This document shows positions 18,861 through 26,846 of a DNA stretch of 64,000 bases, piece by piece (positions within the stretch are counted from its first letter, which is position 1; the number at the start of each line of letters is the position of its first letter). The stretch lies in NCBI GenBank assembly GCA_039933785.1, contig JBDTNL010000006.1:1-64000 (forward strand). The letters are read 5' to 3'. The position numbers and the translations under genes are program-made. Under the pieces are notes generated by a model. That model made no database searches. It had not been told where the DNA came from and was given only the letters and a program-made list of their open reading frames with translations. Origin of the DNA: JBDTNL01 sp039933785. Lineage in GTDB: Bacteria > Acidobacteriota > Thermoanaerobaculia > Multivoradales > JAGPDF01.

Positions 18861-19274
18861 ATGGCCGTCGAGATCACCGGAAACTACCTGGGCAATCTGA
18901 AGATGGAATTGCACCACGGCCCCTCGGGCGCCGTGCTGCTCACCGCCGCTCCGGTCGACAATCAGGGCGACGGCAGCTCGTTCTCTCCCACCGACCTGGT
19001 CGCCGCGGCGATGGCCTCGTGCATGGTCACCACCATGGGCATCGTCGCCCAGCGCCACGCGATCGATCTCGCGCGCGCCACGTTTCGCGTCGAGAAGCAC
19101 ATGACGCACGAGGGCCCGCGACGGATCGCCGCGTTGCCGGTGGAAATCCACCTGCCCGCGAGTCTGACGCCGGAACAACGCCAGTTGATGGAGCGCACGG
19201 CGCACACCTGCCCGGTGCATCGCAGTCTGATCGCCGAGGTGGATCGGCCGATTCGGTTTGTGTACGACGCCTAG
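18861..19274 (+). CDS. OsmC/Ohr family protein (peroxide reductase-like)
   Basis: A 137-residue OsmC-fold protein. The two redox cysteines are in place: AMASCMVTTMG near residue 53 and AHTCPVHRS near residue 117. Arg/Glu-containing segments of the fold (FRVEKHMT) lie between them. OsmC proteins reduce organic hydroperoxides using thiol donors. This version, with THEGPRRIAALPVEIHLP, is closer to the general OsmC-like subgroup than to Ohr. GGAGG precedes the ATG. It is divergent from the SDR gene and converges on polA with only 13 bases between stops. Confidence 0.9.
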   Translation: MAVEITGNYLGNLKMELHHGPSGAVLLTAAPVDNQGDGSSFSPTDLVAAAMASCMVTTMGIVAQRHAIDLARATFRVEKHMTHEGPRRIAALPVEIHLPASLTPEQRQLMERTAHTCPVHRSLIAEVDRPIRFVYDA

Positions 19275-19287
19275 CGGCGCAGCCAGT

Positions 19288-21918
19288 TCAAGCCTTGGCG
19301 GCGTGCCAGTTGGCGCCCCAGCCGACATCGACGAGCAGGGGCACGCGCAGCGACTCCACACCCACCATCTCGCAGCGCACCAACTCGGCAACCGCCTCGG
19401 CGGCTGCGGTCGGAGCCTCGAGCACGAGCTCGTCGTGAACGGTCAGGAGCAGTCGCGCGTCCGGTAGCTCGGCGCGCAGGCGGCGATCGACCGCGATCAT
19501 GGCTTTCTTCAGCAGGTCGGCGGCGGTGCCCTGGATGCGGGCGTTGATCGCCATGCGGCGCGCGTTCTCGCGCAGGTTGAAGTTCTTGCTCTGGATGTCC
19601 GGCAGATAGCGCACGCGCCCATACAGGGTTTCCACCTTGCCCGAGTGCTGCGCCTGGGCCAGGGTGTCCTCCATGTAGCGCTTCACGTTCGGCAGACGCT
19701 CGAGATAGGCCTTGATGAACCGGTCGGCCTCGGAGCTCGGGATGCCGAGGGTCTTGCCGAGACCGAAGGCGCTCATCCCGTACACGATGCCGAAATTGAT
19801 CACTTTCGCGGCGCGCCGTTGGTCAGGCGTCACCAACTCCGGCGAACCGCCGAAGACCATGGCCGCGGTCGAGGCGTGGATGTCCTCGCCACGCTGGAAG
19901 GCGTCGACCAAGGCTGGCTCTTCCGCGATGTGAGCCAGCACGCGAAGCTCGATCTGGCTGTAGTCGGCAGCGAGCAGGACCATGCCCTCGGCAGCGACGA
20001 AGGCCTTGCGAATGCGCTGGCCGAGCTCGGTTCGGATGGGAATGTTCTGGAGGTTGGGGTTGACCGACGAGAGTCGCCCGGTTGCCGCGACCGCTTGCTC
20101 GTACGTGGTGTGTAAACGGCCATCCGCGGCGACCAAGGCGGGCAGTGCGTCGACGTACGTCGATTTCAGCTTCGTCAGCTCGCGGAACCGCAGGATGCGC
20201 TCGGGCAACGGATAGCCGCGCGCCGCGAGCTCGGTCAGGGTCTCGGCGTCGGTGGAATAGCCTTTGGTCTTCTTCGTCCTCCCGAGCACCGGCAGACTCT
20301 GCTTCTCGAACAGGATCGTGCCCAGCTGGGAAGGCGAGTTGATATTGAAGTTCTCGCCCGCCAGAGTGTAGATCTCGCCTTCCAGCCCCCCGATCAGGCC
20401 GCCGAGCTCTGCCGACATGGCGCGCAGGAACTCGACATCGAGCCGCACGCCGGCTTCCTCCATGCCGAGGAGCACGGGGACCAGAGGCGCTTCGATCTCC
20501 CAATAGACCTTCGCCAGCGGACCGTCGCCGAGCTCGGGACGCATGGCTTCGGCGAAGCGTCGTGGCATTTCCACCCGCTCGGCGGCGTACGCCAGCAGAC
20601 CCGCGGAGCTTTGAGGCGGCTCCTGCCCCTTGCTCCAGCCAGCCTCGGTCTCGCTGATCAATTGGGCCGAGAACCGCTCGAGCGCGACCTCGGCGACGCC
20701 GTGTCCACGCAGCGCCGGACGCAGGACGTAGGAGACCAGCATGGTGTCGAACAGGCGCGCTCGCGCCGGGTCGAGGGGTGCTGCGATGCGCAGGATCTCC
20801 TTGAGATCGTGGCCGACGATCTTGAGATCGGCTCGCGCCGACCACGAACGCAGGCTCTCGAGCACCGCCGCGCGTAGCTCCTCGCGCCGCAGGTCGGCGA
20901 ACAACGCCTCGCCCTCGCGGATGATGCCCAGTCCGAGAGCGGGGCGTTCGCCAATCCGCGCCACATACACCCCACGCCCGACATCGTTCACGGCGCTTCG
21001 CCATTCTTCGGCGGTCAGCAGCTCTCGCGCTGGTGTCACCGCTGGCGCATCGGCGCGGGCCACCGCGGGAGCGAGCTCCTCGAGCAGTGAGAAGAACTCG
21101 AGCTCGCCGAAAAGCGAGCGTAGCGCCTCCTGATCCGGCGGGTCGTGGCGGAGCGCCTGAGGATCGAAGATCACCGGCAAGTCCGTCGGAATAGTCACCA
21201 GCTCGAGCGAGAGCAGGGCCTGCTCGCGGTGTTGCTGCAAGCCCTCGCGATGGGCCTTCTTCGGCACTTCCCCCACACGCTCGAGCAGCGCGGTGAGCGA
21301 GCCGAATTCCCTGATCAGCTGCTTGGCGCCTTTTTCGCCGATACCGGGAACACCGGGCACGTTGTCGACCGCGTCGCCCATCAGTGCGAGCACGTCGGCG
21401 ACACGCTCGGGAGGAAGGCCGAAGTCCTCCTCGACCGCGGCCGGATCGTAGAGCTTGTTGCGGCCGGTGTGGAACATCGAGATCCCTGGCCGGACGAGCT
21501 GCATCAAGTCTTTGTCGGCGCTGACGATCACGACCTCGTAGCCTTCGGCAGCGGCGCGCACGGCGAGCGTGCCGAGCACGTCGTCGGCCTCGTAGTTCGC
21601 GAGCTCGAGAATCGGGATGCGGTAGGCCTCGATCGCCCGCCGCACCCACGGCAGCTGCGACTTGAGGTCCTCGGGCATCGGCGTGCGGTTCGCCTTGTAT
21701 TCGGCGAAGCGCTCGCTGCGGAAGGTCTTGCCGGAGATGTCGAAGGCGACTCCGATGAGCTCCGGGTTCTCCTCGCGCAGGAGCTTGCGCAGCATGTTGA
21801 TGAAGCCGTAGACCGCGTTGGTCGGCTCACCCTTCGAGTTCGAAAGATTTCTCAGGGCGTAAAACGCCCGAAAGATGTTCGAATAGCCGTCGATCAAGAA
21901 CAACCGCTGGGCTGGCAC
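19288..21918 (-). CDS. polA: DNA polymerase I
   Basis: An 876-residue polymerase for gap filling and Okazaki-fragment processing. The N-terminal 5'-3' exonuclease domain (about 1-285; LFLIDGYSNIFRAFYALRN, VSADKDLMQLV, GIGEKGAKQL) is intact. The polymerase domain has motif A (DYSQIELRVLAHIAEEP), the O-helix (RRAAKVINFGIVYGMS) and motif C (VHDELVLEAP). The middle 3'-5' exonuclease-like domain lacks the DxE metal-binding motif (the region reads GVYVARIGERPALGLG), so proofreading is probably lost, as in Taq-type enzymes. The start is GTG at 21918, giving a standard N-terminus. It lies 7 bases after TACAAT with no Shine-Dalgarno. ccmC is divergent. Confidence 0.97.
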   Translation of the reverse strand: MPAQRLFLIDGYSNIFRAFYALRNLSNSKGEPTNAVYGFINMLRKLLREENPELIGVAFDISGKTFRSERFAEYKANRTPMPEDLKSQLPWVRRAIEAYRIPILELANYEADDVLGTLAVRAAAEGYEVVIVSADKDLMQLVRPGISMFHTGRNKLYDPAAVEEDFGLPPERVADVLALMGDAVDNVPGVPGIGEKGAKQLIREFGSLTALLERVGEVPKKAHREGLQQHREQALLSLELVTIPTDLPVIFDPQALRHDPPDQEALRSLFGELEFFSLLEELAPAVARADAPAVTPARELLTAEEWRSAVNDVGRGVYVARIGERPALGLGIIREGEALFADLRREELRAAVLESLRSWSARADLKIVGHDLKEILRIAAPLDPARARLFDTMLVSYVLRPALRGHGVAEVALERFSAQLISETEAGWSKGQEPPQSSAGLLAYAAERVEMPRRFAEAMRPELGDGPLAKVYWEIEAPLVPVLLGMEEAGVRLDVEFLRAMSAELGGLIGGLEGEIYTLAGENFNINSPSQLGTILFEKQSLPVLGRTKKTKGYSTDAETLTELAARGYPLPERILRFRELTKLKSTYVDALPALVAADGRLHTTYEQAVAATGRLSSVNPNLQNIPIRTELGQRIRKAFVAAEGMVLLAADYSQIELRVLAHIAEEPALVDAFQRGEDIHASTAAMVFGGSPELVTPDQRRAAKVINFGIVYGMSAFGLGKTLGIPSSEADRFIKAYLERLPNVKRYMEDTLAQAQHSGKVETLYGRVRYLPDIQSKNFNLRENARRMAINARIQGTAADLLKKAMIAVDRRLRAELPDARLLLTVHDELVLEAPTAAAEAVAELVRCEMVGVESLRVPLLVDVGWGANWHAAKA

Positions 21919-21925
21919 GGGCGCG

Positions 21926-21931
21926 ATTGTA
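21926..21931 (-). promoter_or_regulatory. Putative -10 box (TACAAT) for leaderless polA
   Basis: TACAAT on the minus strand ends 7 bases before the GTG at 21918. No Shine-Dalgarno lies between. Confidence 0.45.
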
Positions 21932-21979
21932 GCGGGGTCCGGGCGCGGCCATCCGCGACGCCATCCGGCGCTGGAGGTG

Positions 21980-21985
21980 TATAGT
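21980..21985 (+). promoter_or_regulatory. Possible -10 box (TATAGT) for the ccm operon
   Basis: TATAGT lies in the polA-ccmC divergent region, about 100 bases before the ccmC ATG. It would give a leader of roughly 90 bases. No -35 match is seen. Confidence 0.25.
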
Positions 21986-22084
21986 CTCCGCAAGGGCTCA
22001 CGGGCCGCCCGCTCAATTTCGCTGCCGTGCTCCGATCCCTTGTGTTCTCAAGCAGATGCCCATGAAGCCTACGAAGATGGAGCA

Positions 22085-22753
22085 ATGAAAGCGGTTCTCC
22101 CCTGGCTGCTCTGGGTATGGATCTCGATCACCATCCTGGCGGCCTTCTTCTATGCCCCGCTCGCCGCCGGGTTCATCGGCGAGTCGAGCCGCATCCTGTT
22201 CTTCCATGTGCCGATGGCGTGGACCTCGTTCGTAGCCTTCCTCGCCGCCGGAGTGTGGAGCGCGCGCTATCTCTGGGGTGGCCGCGAGCCCCGTCACGAT
22301 CGTTCGGCGCGCGTGGCGGTGGAGCTCGGCCTGCTCTTCGCAGTTCTGGCGACCGCGACCGGAGCGATCTGGGCGCGCATCATGTGGGGGGCGTATTGGA
22401 ATTGGGATCCGCGCCAGATCTCGATCTGCATGGCTCTGCTCTTTTACGGCGCGTATCTCGCTCTCCGCGAGTCAGTGGACGACGAGGACACGCGCGCCCG
22501 GCTTGCCGCGGCCTACGCGGTGCTCGGGCTGGTGGTGGCGCCGTTCCTTTACTTTGTCGTGCCCCGGATCACGTTCTCACTGCATCCCGATTCGGTGGTG
22601 AACGCGCGCGGTAAAGTCGACATGGAGAGCCACATGCTGCAGGTTCTCCTCCTCGGCTCCCTGGGCTTCAACGTATTCTTCTTCTGGCTGCACAACCTGC
22701 AGGTTCGGATTTCCGCCTTGACCGAACGCAGGCAGCGAAAGACCGAGGACTGA
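22085..22753 (+). CDS. ccmC: Cytochrome c biogenesis protein CcmC (heme handling)
   Basis: A 222-residue membrane protein with six hydrophobic segments. It carries the heme-handling tryptophan-rich motif WGAYWNWDPRQ between two histidine-bearing regions (FFHVPMAW and MESHMLQ), as in CcmC. CcmC presents heme at the outer face of the inner membrane and attaches it to CcmE. Within the wider CcmC/CcsA family, linkage to ccmE and ccmF decides the name. The ATG at 22085 starts at the first transmembrane segment. A CcmD-like ORF follows after two bases. ccmA and ccmB, which complete the release complex, are not in the window. Confidence 0.92.
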   Translation: MKAVLPWLLWVWISITILAAFFYAPLAAGFIGESSRILFFHVPMAWTSFVAFLAAGVWSARYLWGGREPRHDRSARVAVELGLLFAVLATATGAIWARIMWGAYWNWDPRQISICMALLFYGAYLALRESVDDEDTRARLAAAYAVLGLVVAPFLYFVVPRITFSLHPDSVVNARGKVDMESHMLQVLLLGSLGFNVFFFWLHNLQVRISALTERRQRKTED

Positions 22754-22755
22754 CG

Positions 22756-22893
22756 ATGACGGAAGGCGGGATCGGGTGGGTCGCCACAGTGAATGTGATC
22801 GTCTGGACGGGTCTCTTCCTCTATCTGCTGCGGCTCGGCGCGCAGATCCGTCGAGCCGAGCACGACCAGCACCATCAGGAGGACAAGCGATGA
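22756..22893 (+). CDS. CcmD-like small membrane protein
   Basis: A 45-residue ORF with one transmembrane helix (roughly residues 8-27, VATVNVIVWTGLFLYLLRL) followed by a charged His/Glu/Lys-rich tail. Size, topology and position between ccmC and ccmE match CcmD, which stabilises the CcmABC-CcmE complex and helps release holo-CcmE. Sequence similarity in this family is weak, so the label rests mainly on context. Its stop overlaps the ccmE start as ATGA. Confidence 0.65.
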   Translation: MTEGGIGWVATVNVIVWTGLFLYLLRLGAQIRRAEHDQHHQEDKR

Positions 22894-23282
22894 ATCGCAA
22901 GAAGCTCTACATCCTCGGCGGCGTCCTGTTGCTCGCGTTTGCCGGCTTCTCTCTGGCCTCGTTCAGCACCGCGCTGACGCCGTACGTCAGCTTCGATGCC
23001 GCCCGCGGCACGAACCGCATGGTGCAGGTCGCGGGGGCGCTCGACAAGGGCAGCTCCAGCTACGACATGGCCGCCGGAACCCTGAACTTCACGCTCAAGG
23101 ATCCGGCGAAGCAGATGCTCCGCGTCTCCTACAAGGGCGTGCGTCCGGCGAACTTCGAGGACGCCATCAGCATCGTGGCGATCGGCAACTGGGATCCCCA
23201 GACCAAGGAGCTGAAAGCGCAGAAGCTGTTGGTGAAGTGCCCGAGCAAATACCAGGGCGCCGAGGTCAAGACCTACAGTTAG
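22890..23282 (+). CDS. ccmE: Cytochrome c maturation heme chaperone CcmE, CxxxY variant
   Basis: A 130-residue protein with an N-terminal membrane anchor (about 5-24) and an OB-fold periplasmic domain. It contains the family segments VAGALDKGSSSYD, LNFTLKD, RVSYKGVRPANFED and AIGNWD. In the common form heme is bound covalently by a His in HxxxY. Here the position reads CPSKY (Cys near residue 120), the CxxxY variant described from archaea and some deltaproteobacteria (system I-star). It receives heme from CcmC and passes it to the CcmF synthetase. ATGA overlap with the CcmD-like ORF upstream; ccmF follows after 21 bases. Confidence 0.92.
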   Translation: MNRKKLYILGGVLLLAFAGFSLASFSTALTPYVSFDAARGTNRMVQVAGALDKGSSSYDMAAGTLNFTLKDPAKQMLRVSYKGVRPANFEDAISIVAIGNWDPQTKELKAQKLLVKCPSKYQGAEVKTYS

Positions 23283-23303
23283 CCACCAGAAGCCAGGAGC
23301 GCT

Positions 23304-25613
23304 ATGGAATCTCTCGCCCGACTGTACCTTCCCGGCGCACTCACCCTCTGGTGCGCCCTGGCCTTCGCGCTTGCCGCCCTCTGGGGTTACTCCCTGGTCT
23401 TGCGCGGCACGCCCGGAGATCCCGCGACCGAGGAGTCGCGCCTCTTCGCTCGCCGCGCGTATCGGTTCTTTGCCTTCTCGATCGTTCTCTGCGCGGCGGT
23501 GATGATGCTCCTCCTGGCGCGCCGCGACTTCCGGGTCGAGTACGTCCAGCAGTACTCCGGTCTCGACTTGCCTTGGTACTTCCAGCTCGCGGCCTTCTGG
23601 GCCGGACAAAAGGGCAGCTTCCTGATCTGGCTCCTCTGGGGAAGTCTGATCGGAGTGATCCTGCTCCGCGCGTTGCGCAATTCAGGCCGCGACGAGGCGC
23701 CGGTGATGAGTCTGTACACCCTCACCATGCTGGGGTTGCTCTTCATCTTGGTGCGCGAGAATCCCTTCCTCATGCTCGGCAAGACGCCAGTCGACGGGTC
23801 GGGGCTCAATCCACTCCTCCAGGACAACTGGATGGTCATCCATCCGCCGATCATGTTCGTCGGTTTCGCGCTTGCCGGGGTACCTTTCGCCTTCGCGATG
23901 TCGGCGCTCTGGCGCCGCGACTTCGATCGCTGGGCCACGCGGGCCTTTCCGTGGGCGCTCGGCGGATTCCTGGTGCTCGGCACGGCGATTCTGATGGGCG
24001 GCTACTGGGCCTACAAGACGCTGGGCTGGGGTGGGTACTGGGGCTGGGATCCGGTCGAGAACGCCTCGCTGGTGCCGTGGCTCTTCTTCACCGCGTTGGT
24101 GCACGGCCTCTACATGGAACGGACCCGAGGCCGCTTCCGGCGCTCCAACTACGTCCTGGCGGCGCTGACCTATCTGTCGGTGCTCTACGGCACCTTCCTG
24201 ACCCGCTCCGGCGTACTCGCCGATTTCTCCGTGCACAGCTTCGTCGATCTCGGCATTTCCGGCTGGCTGATCGGCTTGATGGGGTTCTTCGTCATTCTAG
24301 CGGTGGGCCTCATCGCCCTGCGCTTGCGCGAAGTGAAGAGCGAGCCCAACGCCGACCCGTTCCTCTCACGCGGCGCGTTTCTGATGATGGGCTCGATCGC
24401 CATCACCACCTGCGCTCTGGTCGTGCTGTTCGGCACCTCGGCGCCGCTGCTGACACGCCTCCAAGCGACTCCGGGGCAAGTCGGCCCAAGCTTCTACAAC
24501 CGGGTCAATCTGCCAATCGCGCTCCTCGTTGCCTTCCTTCTCGGGATGGTGCCTTACCTCACCTGGCGCGGCGCCGATGCCCGAACACTGCTGCGCAAGC
24601 TGGTGCTTCCTGGCATTCTTGCGTTGGTCGCCGGAGCCGTGGCGATCGCCGCGGGAGTGCACGAGCCGCTCCACGTCCTGTTCGTGTTTCTGGCCGCTCT
24701 GGCGGTCGGCTCGAACCTGCAAAAGACGATCGAGAAGGTGCGCTTCGGGGGCATGGCGAGCTCCGGCGGCTACCTCACGCACGTCGGCGTCGGCATCATC
24801 TTGATCGGAATACTGGCCTCGTCGGGCTATGACCACGGCACCAAGGTCACGCTCGAGCGTGGCAAGCCGACCGTGGTCGACGACTTGACACTCACCTTCA
24901 TCCAGTCGATCCCCAAGATCGGTCGCGAACGCGAGCGCATGGAAGTCGCGGTGACGACTGCCGACGGATCGACCTATTTCGCCTACCCCAAGATCTTCCT
25001 CAACGAGCGCACGCAGCAGATGATGGTGAACCCACACATCAAGAGCTCTGCGCTGCAGGACGTCTATATTTCGCCACTCGAGTACGACCCCGGCCAGGTA
25101 GCCAGCGACAGCACGCTGGTACAGTTGACCAAGGGTGAATCGGCGCACGCCGGCGCGGTCGAGGTGCGCTTCGAAGGCTTCGATCTGCAGGCCGAGGGCA
25201 ATGCCCTGGCGCAGATGCAGTCCGGGGAGCCGGTCACCATCGGCGCGGTGCTGGCGGTCAACCGCACGGGCGTCGAGCCGGTCAAGGTGCGCCCGCTCTA
25301 CCGATTCCGTTCGAGCGGTGAGGTCGAGACTCCGCCGTTGGACCTTCCGGGAGGCGGCATCGTCGCGGTGCGCGGGATCAACGCTACGGCAGGGGCGATT
25401 CAACTCGAGCTGAGCGGCGTGGGCGGCGCCATGACGGCCGCGATTCCGGCCCGCTTGTCGCTCGACGTCACTCGCAAGCCGCTGATTCAGATGGTGTGGT
25501 TCGGCCTCTACGTCGTGCTCGCCGGCGGCCTGCTCGCCGCCGCGCATCGGGTGCGTCAGGCGCGGACGCTCGACGCCCTGCAGCTACATTCCGAAGGCGA
25601 GGCGATCCGCTAG
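23304..25613 (+). CDS. ccmF: Cytochrome c-type biogenesis protein CcmF (heme lyase)
   Basis: A 769-residue polytopic membrane protein, within the usual CcmF range or slightly longer. The WWD heme-binding motif GGYWGWDPVENASLVPWL is present, flanked by the conserved histidine regions VIHPPIMFVG, LVHGLYMERTRG and FSVHSFVDLG. A large extracytoplasmic domain lies between about residues 510 and 730, before a last transmembrane helix. CcmF reduces and transfers heme from holo-CcmE to the CxxCH cysteines of apocytochrome c. AGGAG lies just before the ATG. Its 3' end overlaps the converging phosphoesterase gene by 30 bases. ccmG, ccmH and ccmI are not nearby. Confidence 0.95.
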   Translation: MESLARLYLPGALTLWCALAFALAALWGYSLVLRGTPGDPATEESRLFARRAYRFFAFSIVLCAAVMMLLLARRDFRVEYVQQYSGLDLPWYFQLAAFWAGQKGSFLIWLLWGSLIGVILLRALRNSGRDEAPVMSLYTLTMLGLLFILVRENPFLMLGKTPVDGSGLNPLLQDNWMVIHPPIMFVGFALAGVPFAFAMSALWRRDFDRWATRAFPWALGGFLVLGTAILMGGYWAYKTLGWGGYWGWDPVENASLVPWLFFTALVHGLYMERTRGRFRRSNYVLAALTYLSVLYGTFLTRSGVLADFSVHSFVDLGISGWLIGLMGFFVILAVGLIALRLREVKSEPNADPFLSRGAFLMMGSIAITTCALVVLFGTSAPLLTRLQATPGQVGPSFYNRVNLPIALLVAFLLGMVPYLTWRGADARTLLRKLVLPGILALVAGAVAIAAGVHEPLHVLFVFLAALAVGSNLQKTIEKVRFGGMASSGGYLTHVGVGIILIGILASSGYDHGTKVTLERGKPTVVDDLTLTFIQSIPKIGRERERMEVAVTTADGSTYFAYPKIFLNERTQQMMVNPHIKSSALQDVYISPLEYDPGQVASDSTLVQLTKGESAHAGAVEVRFEGFDLQAEGNALAQMQSGEPVTIGAVLAVNRTGVEPVKVRPLYRFRSSGEVETPPLDLPGGGIVAVRGINATAGAIQLELSGVGGAMTAAIPARLSLDVTRKPLIQMVWFGLYVVLAGGLLAAAHRVRQARTLDALQLHSEGEAIR

Positions 25614-26327
25614 CGCCTTGGGCAGATCGGCCTTGAGGATGCGCTGCTGCGCGCGCTCGATCGGATAGTCGACGCGGAACCAGCGCACCATCTGACGGTC
25701 ACTGTCGTAGGTCATGAACGCGGCGCGAGGGTCCCGGTCGCGGGGCTGTCCGATCGAGCCCGGATTGAGCAGGTAGCGAGTCCCGGGTTCGAGCACCAGG
25801 CTTCCCGAGCCACCGCGCAGTAAAGCCACTCGAACGTTTTCTCCGCGCTGAGAGAAAAGCGACGGGACGTGCGTATGCCCGAAGAACGTCAACCGCGCCG
25901 GATACTCCGAGAAGATCTCCGACGCCTCGAAGGCCGAAAACACGTACGTGTCCTCGTCGAGCGGCGACCCGTGACAGATCGACAGGTCGTCGTCGATCGT
26001 CATCGGCCCCTGCGGCAGGTTGCGCACGAAACGAAGATTGGACGGCGTCAAGCGTTCGGTCGTCCAGCGGGCGGCCACCAGCGCGGCACTGTTGAAGTTC
26101 TCGCCTTCCTCGACTCCCGATACGACCTTGTCGTGGTTGCCGCGGATCGAGTACACCTTGCCGGAGAGATTTCGCACCGCATCGACCACCTGATTGGGGC
26201 CGGCTCCGTAACCCACCAGGTCGCCGAGCACGAGCACGGCGTCGAAGCGCTTGCGGCGCACCCGGCGCAGCACGGCCTCGAAAGCGTCCGAGTTGCCGTG
26301 CATGTCGGAGACGATAAGGTACCTCAC
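25584..26327 (-). CDS. Metallophosphoesterase (YfcE/MJ0936-type)
   Basis: A 247-residue calcineurin-like phosphoesterase with the full metal ligand set: SDMHGN, GDLVGYGAGPNQV, GNHDK, CHGSP and FFGHTHVP. The group cleaves phosphodiesters or phosphomonoesters with a two-metal centre; this subgroup is often annotated as a putative phosphodiesterase and its substrate is unknown. The start is GTG at 26327, overlapping the aroK stop (GTGA), so it is the last gene of the accB-accC-aroK transcript. Its 3' end runs 30 bases into the 3' end of ccmF on the opposite strand. Confidence 0.88.
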   Translation of the reverse strand: MRYLIVSDMHGNSDAFEAVLRRVRRKRFDAVLVLGDLVGYGAGPNQVVDAVRNLSGKVYSIRGNHDKVVSGVEEGENFNSAALVAARWTTERLTPSNLRFVRNLPQGPMTIDDDLSICHGSPLDEDTYVFSAFEASEIFSEYPARLTFFGHTHVPSLFSQRGENVRVALLRGGSGSLVLEPGTRYLLNPGSIGQPRDRDPRAAFMTYDSDRQMVRWFRVDYPIERAQQRILKADLPKALADRLAFGM

Positions 26328-26830
26328 TTGCGGCTCCCGAGCAGCAGCTGGATACGGCTGGCGATCTCGAGCGGTTCGTCCTCGGCGCCGATGTCGATCG
26401 TCGTATCGGCGCTCCGATAGGTCGGTAGACGTTCCTGGTACAAAGCCAGGGCCTGGTGCTCGTCACGAAACAACGGCCGGTCATCCTTCCCCTGGGCGCC
26501 GATTCGCTGCTGGATCACCGAGAAGGGCGGATTGAGCCACACCACGAGGCCGCGATTCTTCACCAGCTCGCGATTGGCGGCGAAAGTCAGGGTGCCACCG
26601 CCCACCGCCACCACCGCGTCCTCGCGCTCGAGGGTGGCGGCCAGGGCTTGATGCTCGAGGGCGCGGAACGCCGGCTCCCCCCGATTGGCGAAGAGATCTC
26701 TCACTGAATAGCCCGTCACTGCCTCGACCTCCGCGTCGAGATCGATGAATGGCCAGTCCAACCGGCGGGACAACAACCGCCCCACGGTCGTCTTGCCGGC
26801 GCCCATGAAGCCGCTGAGATAGACCCGCAT
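26324..26830 (-). CDS. aroK: Shikimate kinase
   Basis: A 168-residue P-loop kinase that phosphorylates shikimate at O3 in the chorismate pathway. It shows Walker A GFMGAGKTTVG, the shikimate-binding FIDLDAEVEAVTG, RALEHQAL, the glycine loop VGGGTL and the lid arginine region DDRPLF. Length and motifs are normal. The ATG at 26830 lies 16 bases after accC. No other aro gene is near, so linkage to biotin carboxylase is not pathway-specific. Confidence 0.95.
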   Translation of the reverse strand: MRVYLSGFMGAGKTTVGRLLSRRLDWPFIDLDAEVEAVTGYSVRDLFANRGEPAFRALEHQALAATLEREDAVVAVGGGTLTFAANRELVKNRGLVVWLNPPFSVIQQRIGAQGKDDRPLFRDEHQALALYQERLPTYRSADTTIDIGAEDEPLEIASRIQLLLGSRK

Positions 26831-26846
26831 GACCTGCCGACCGGAG

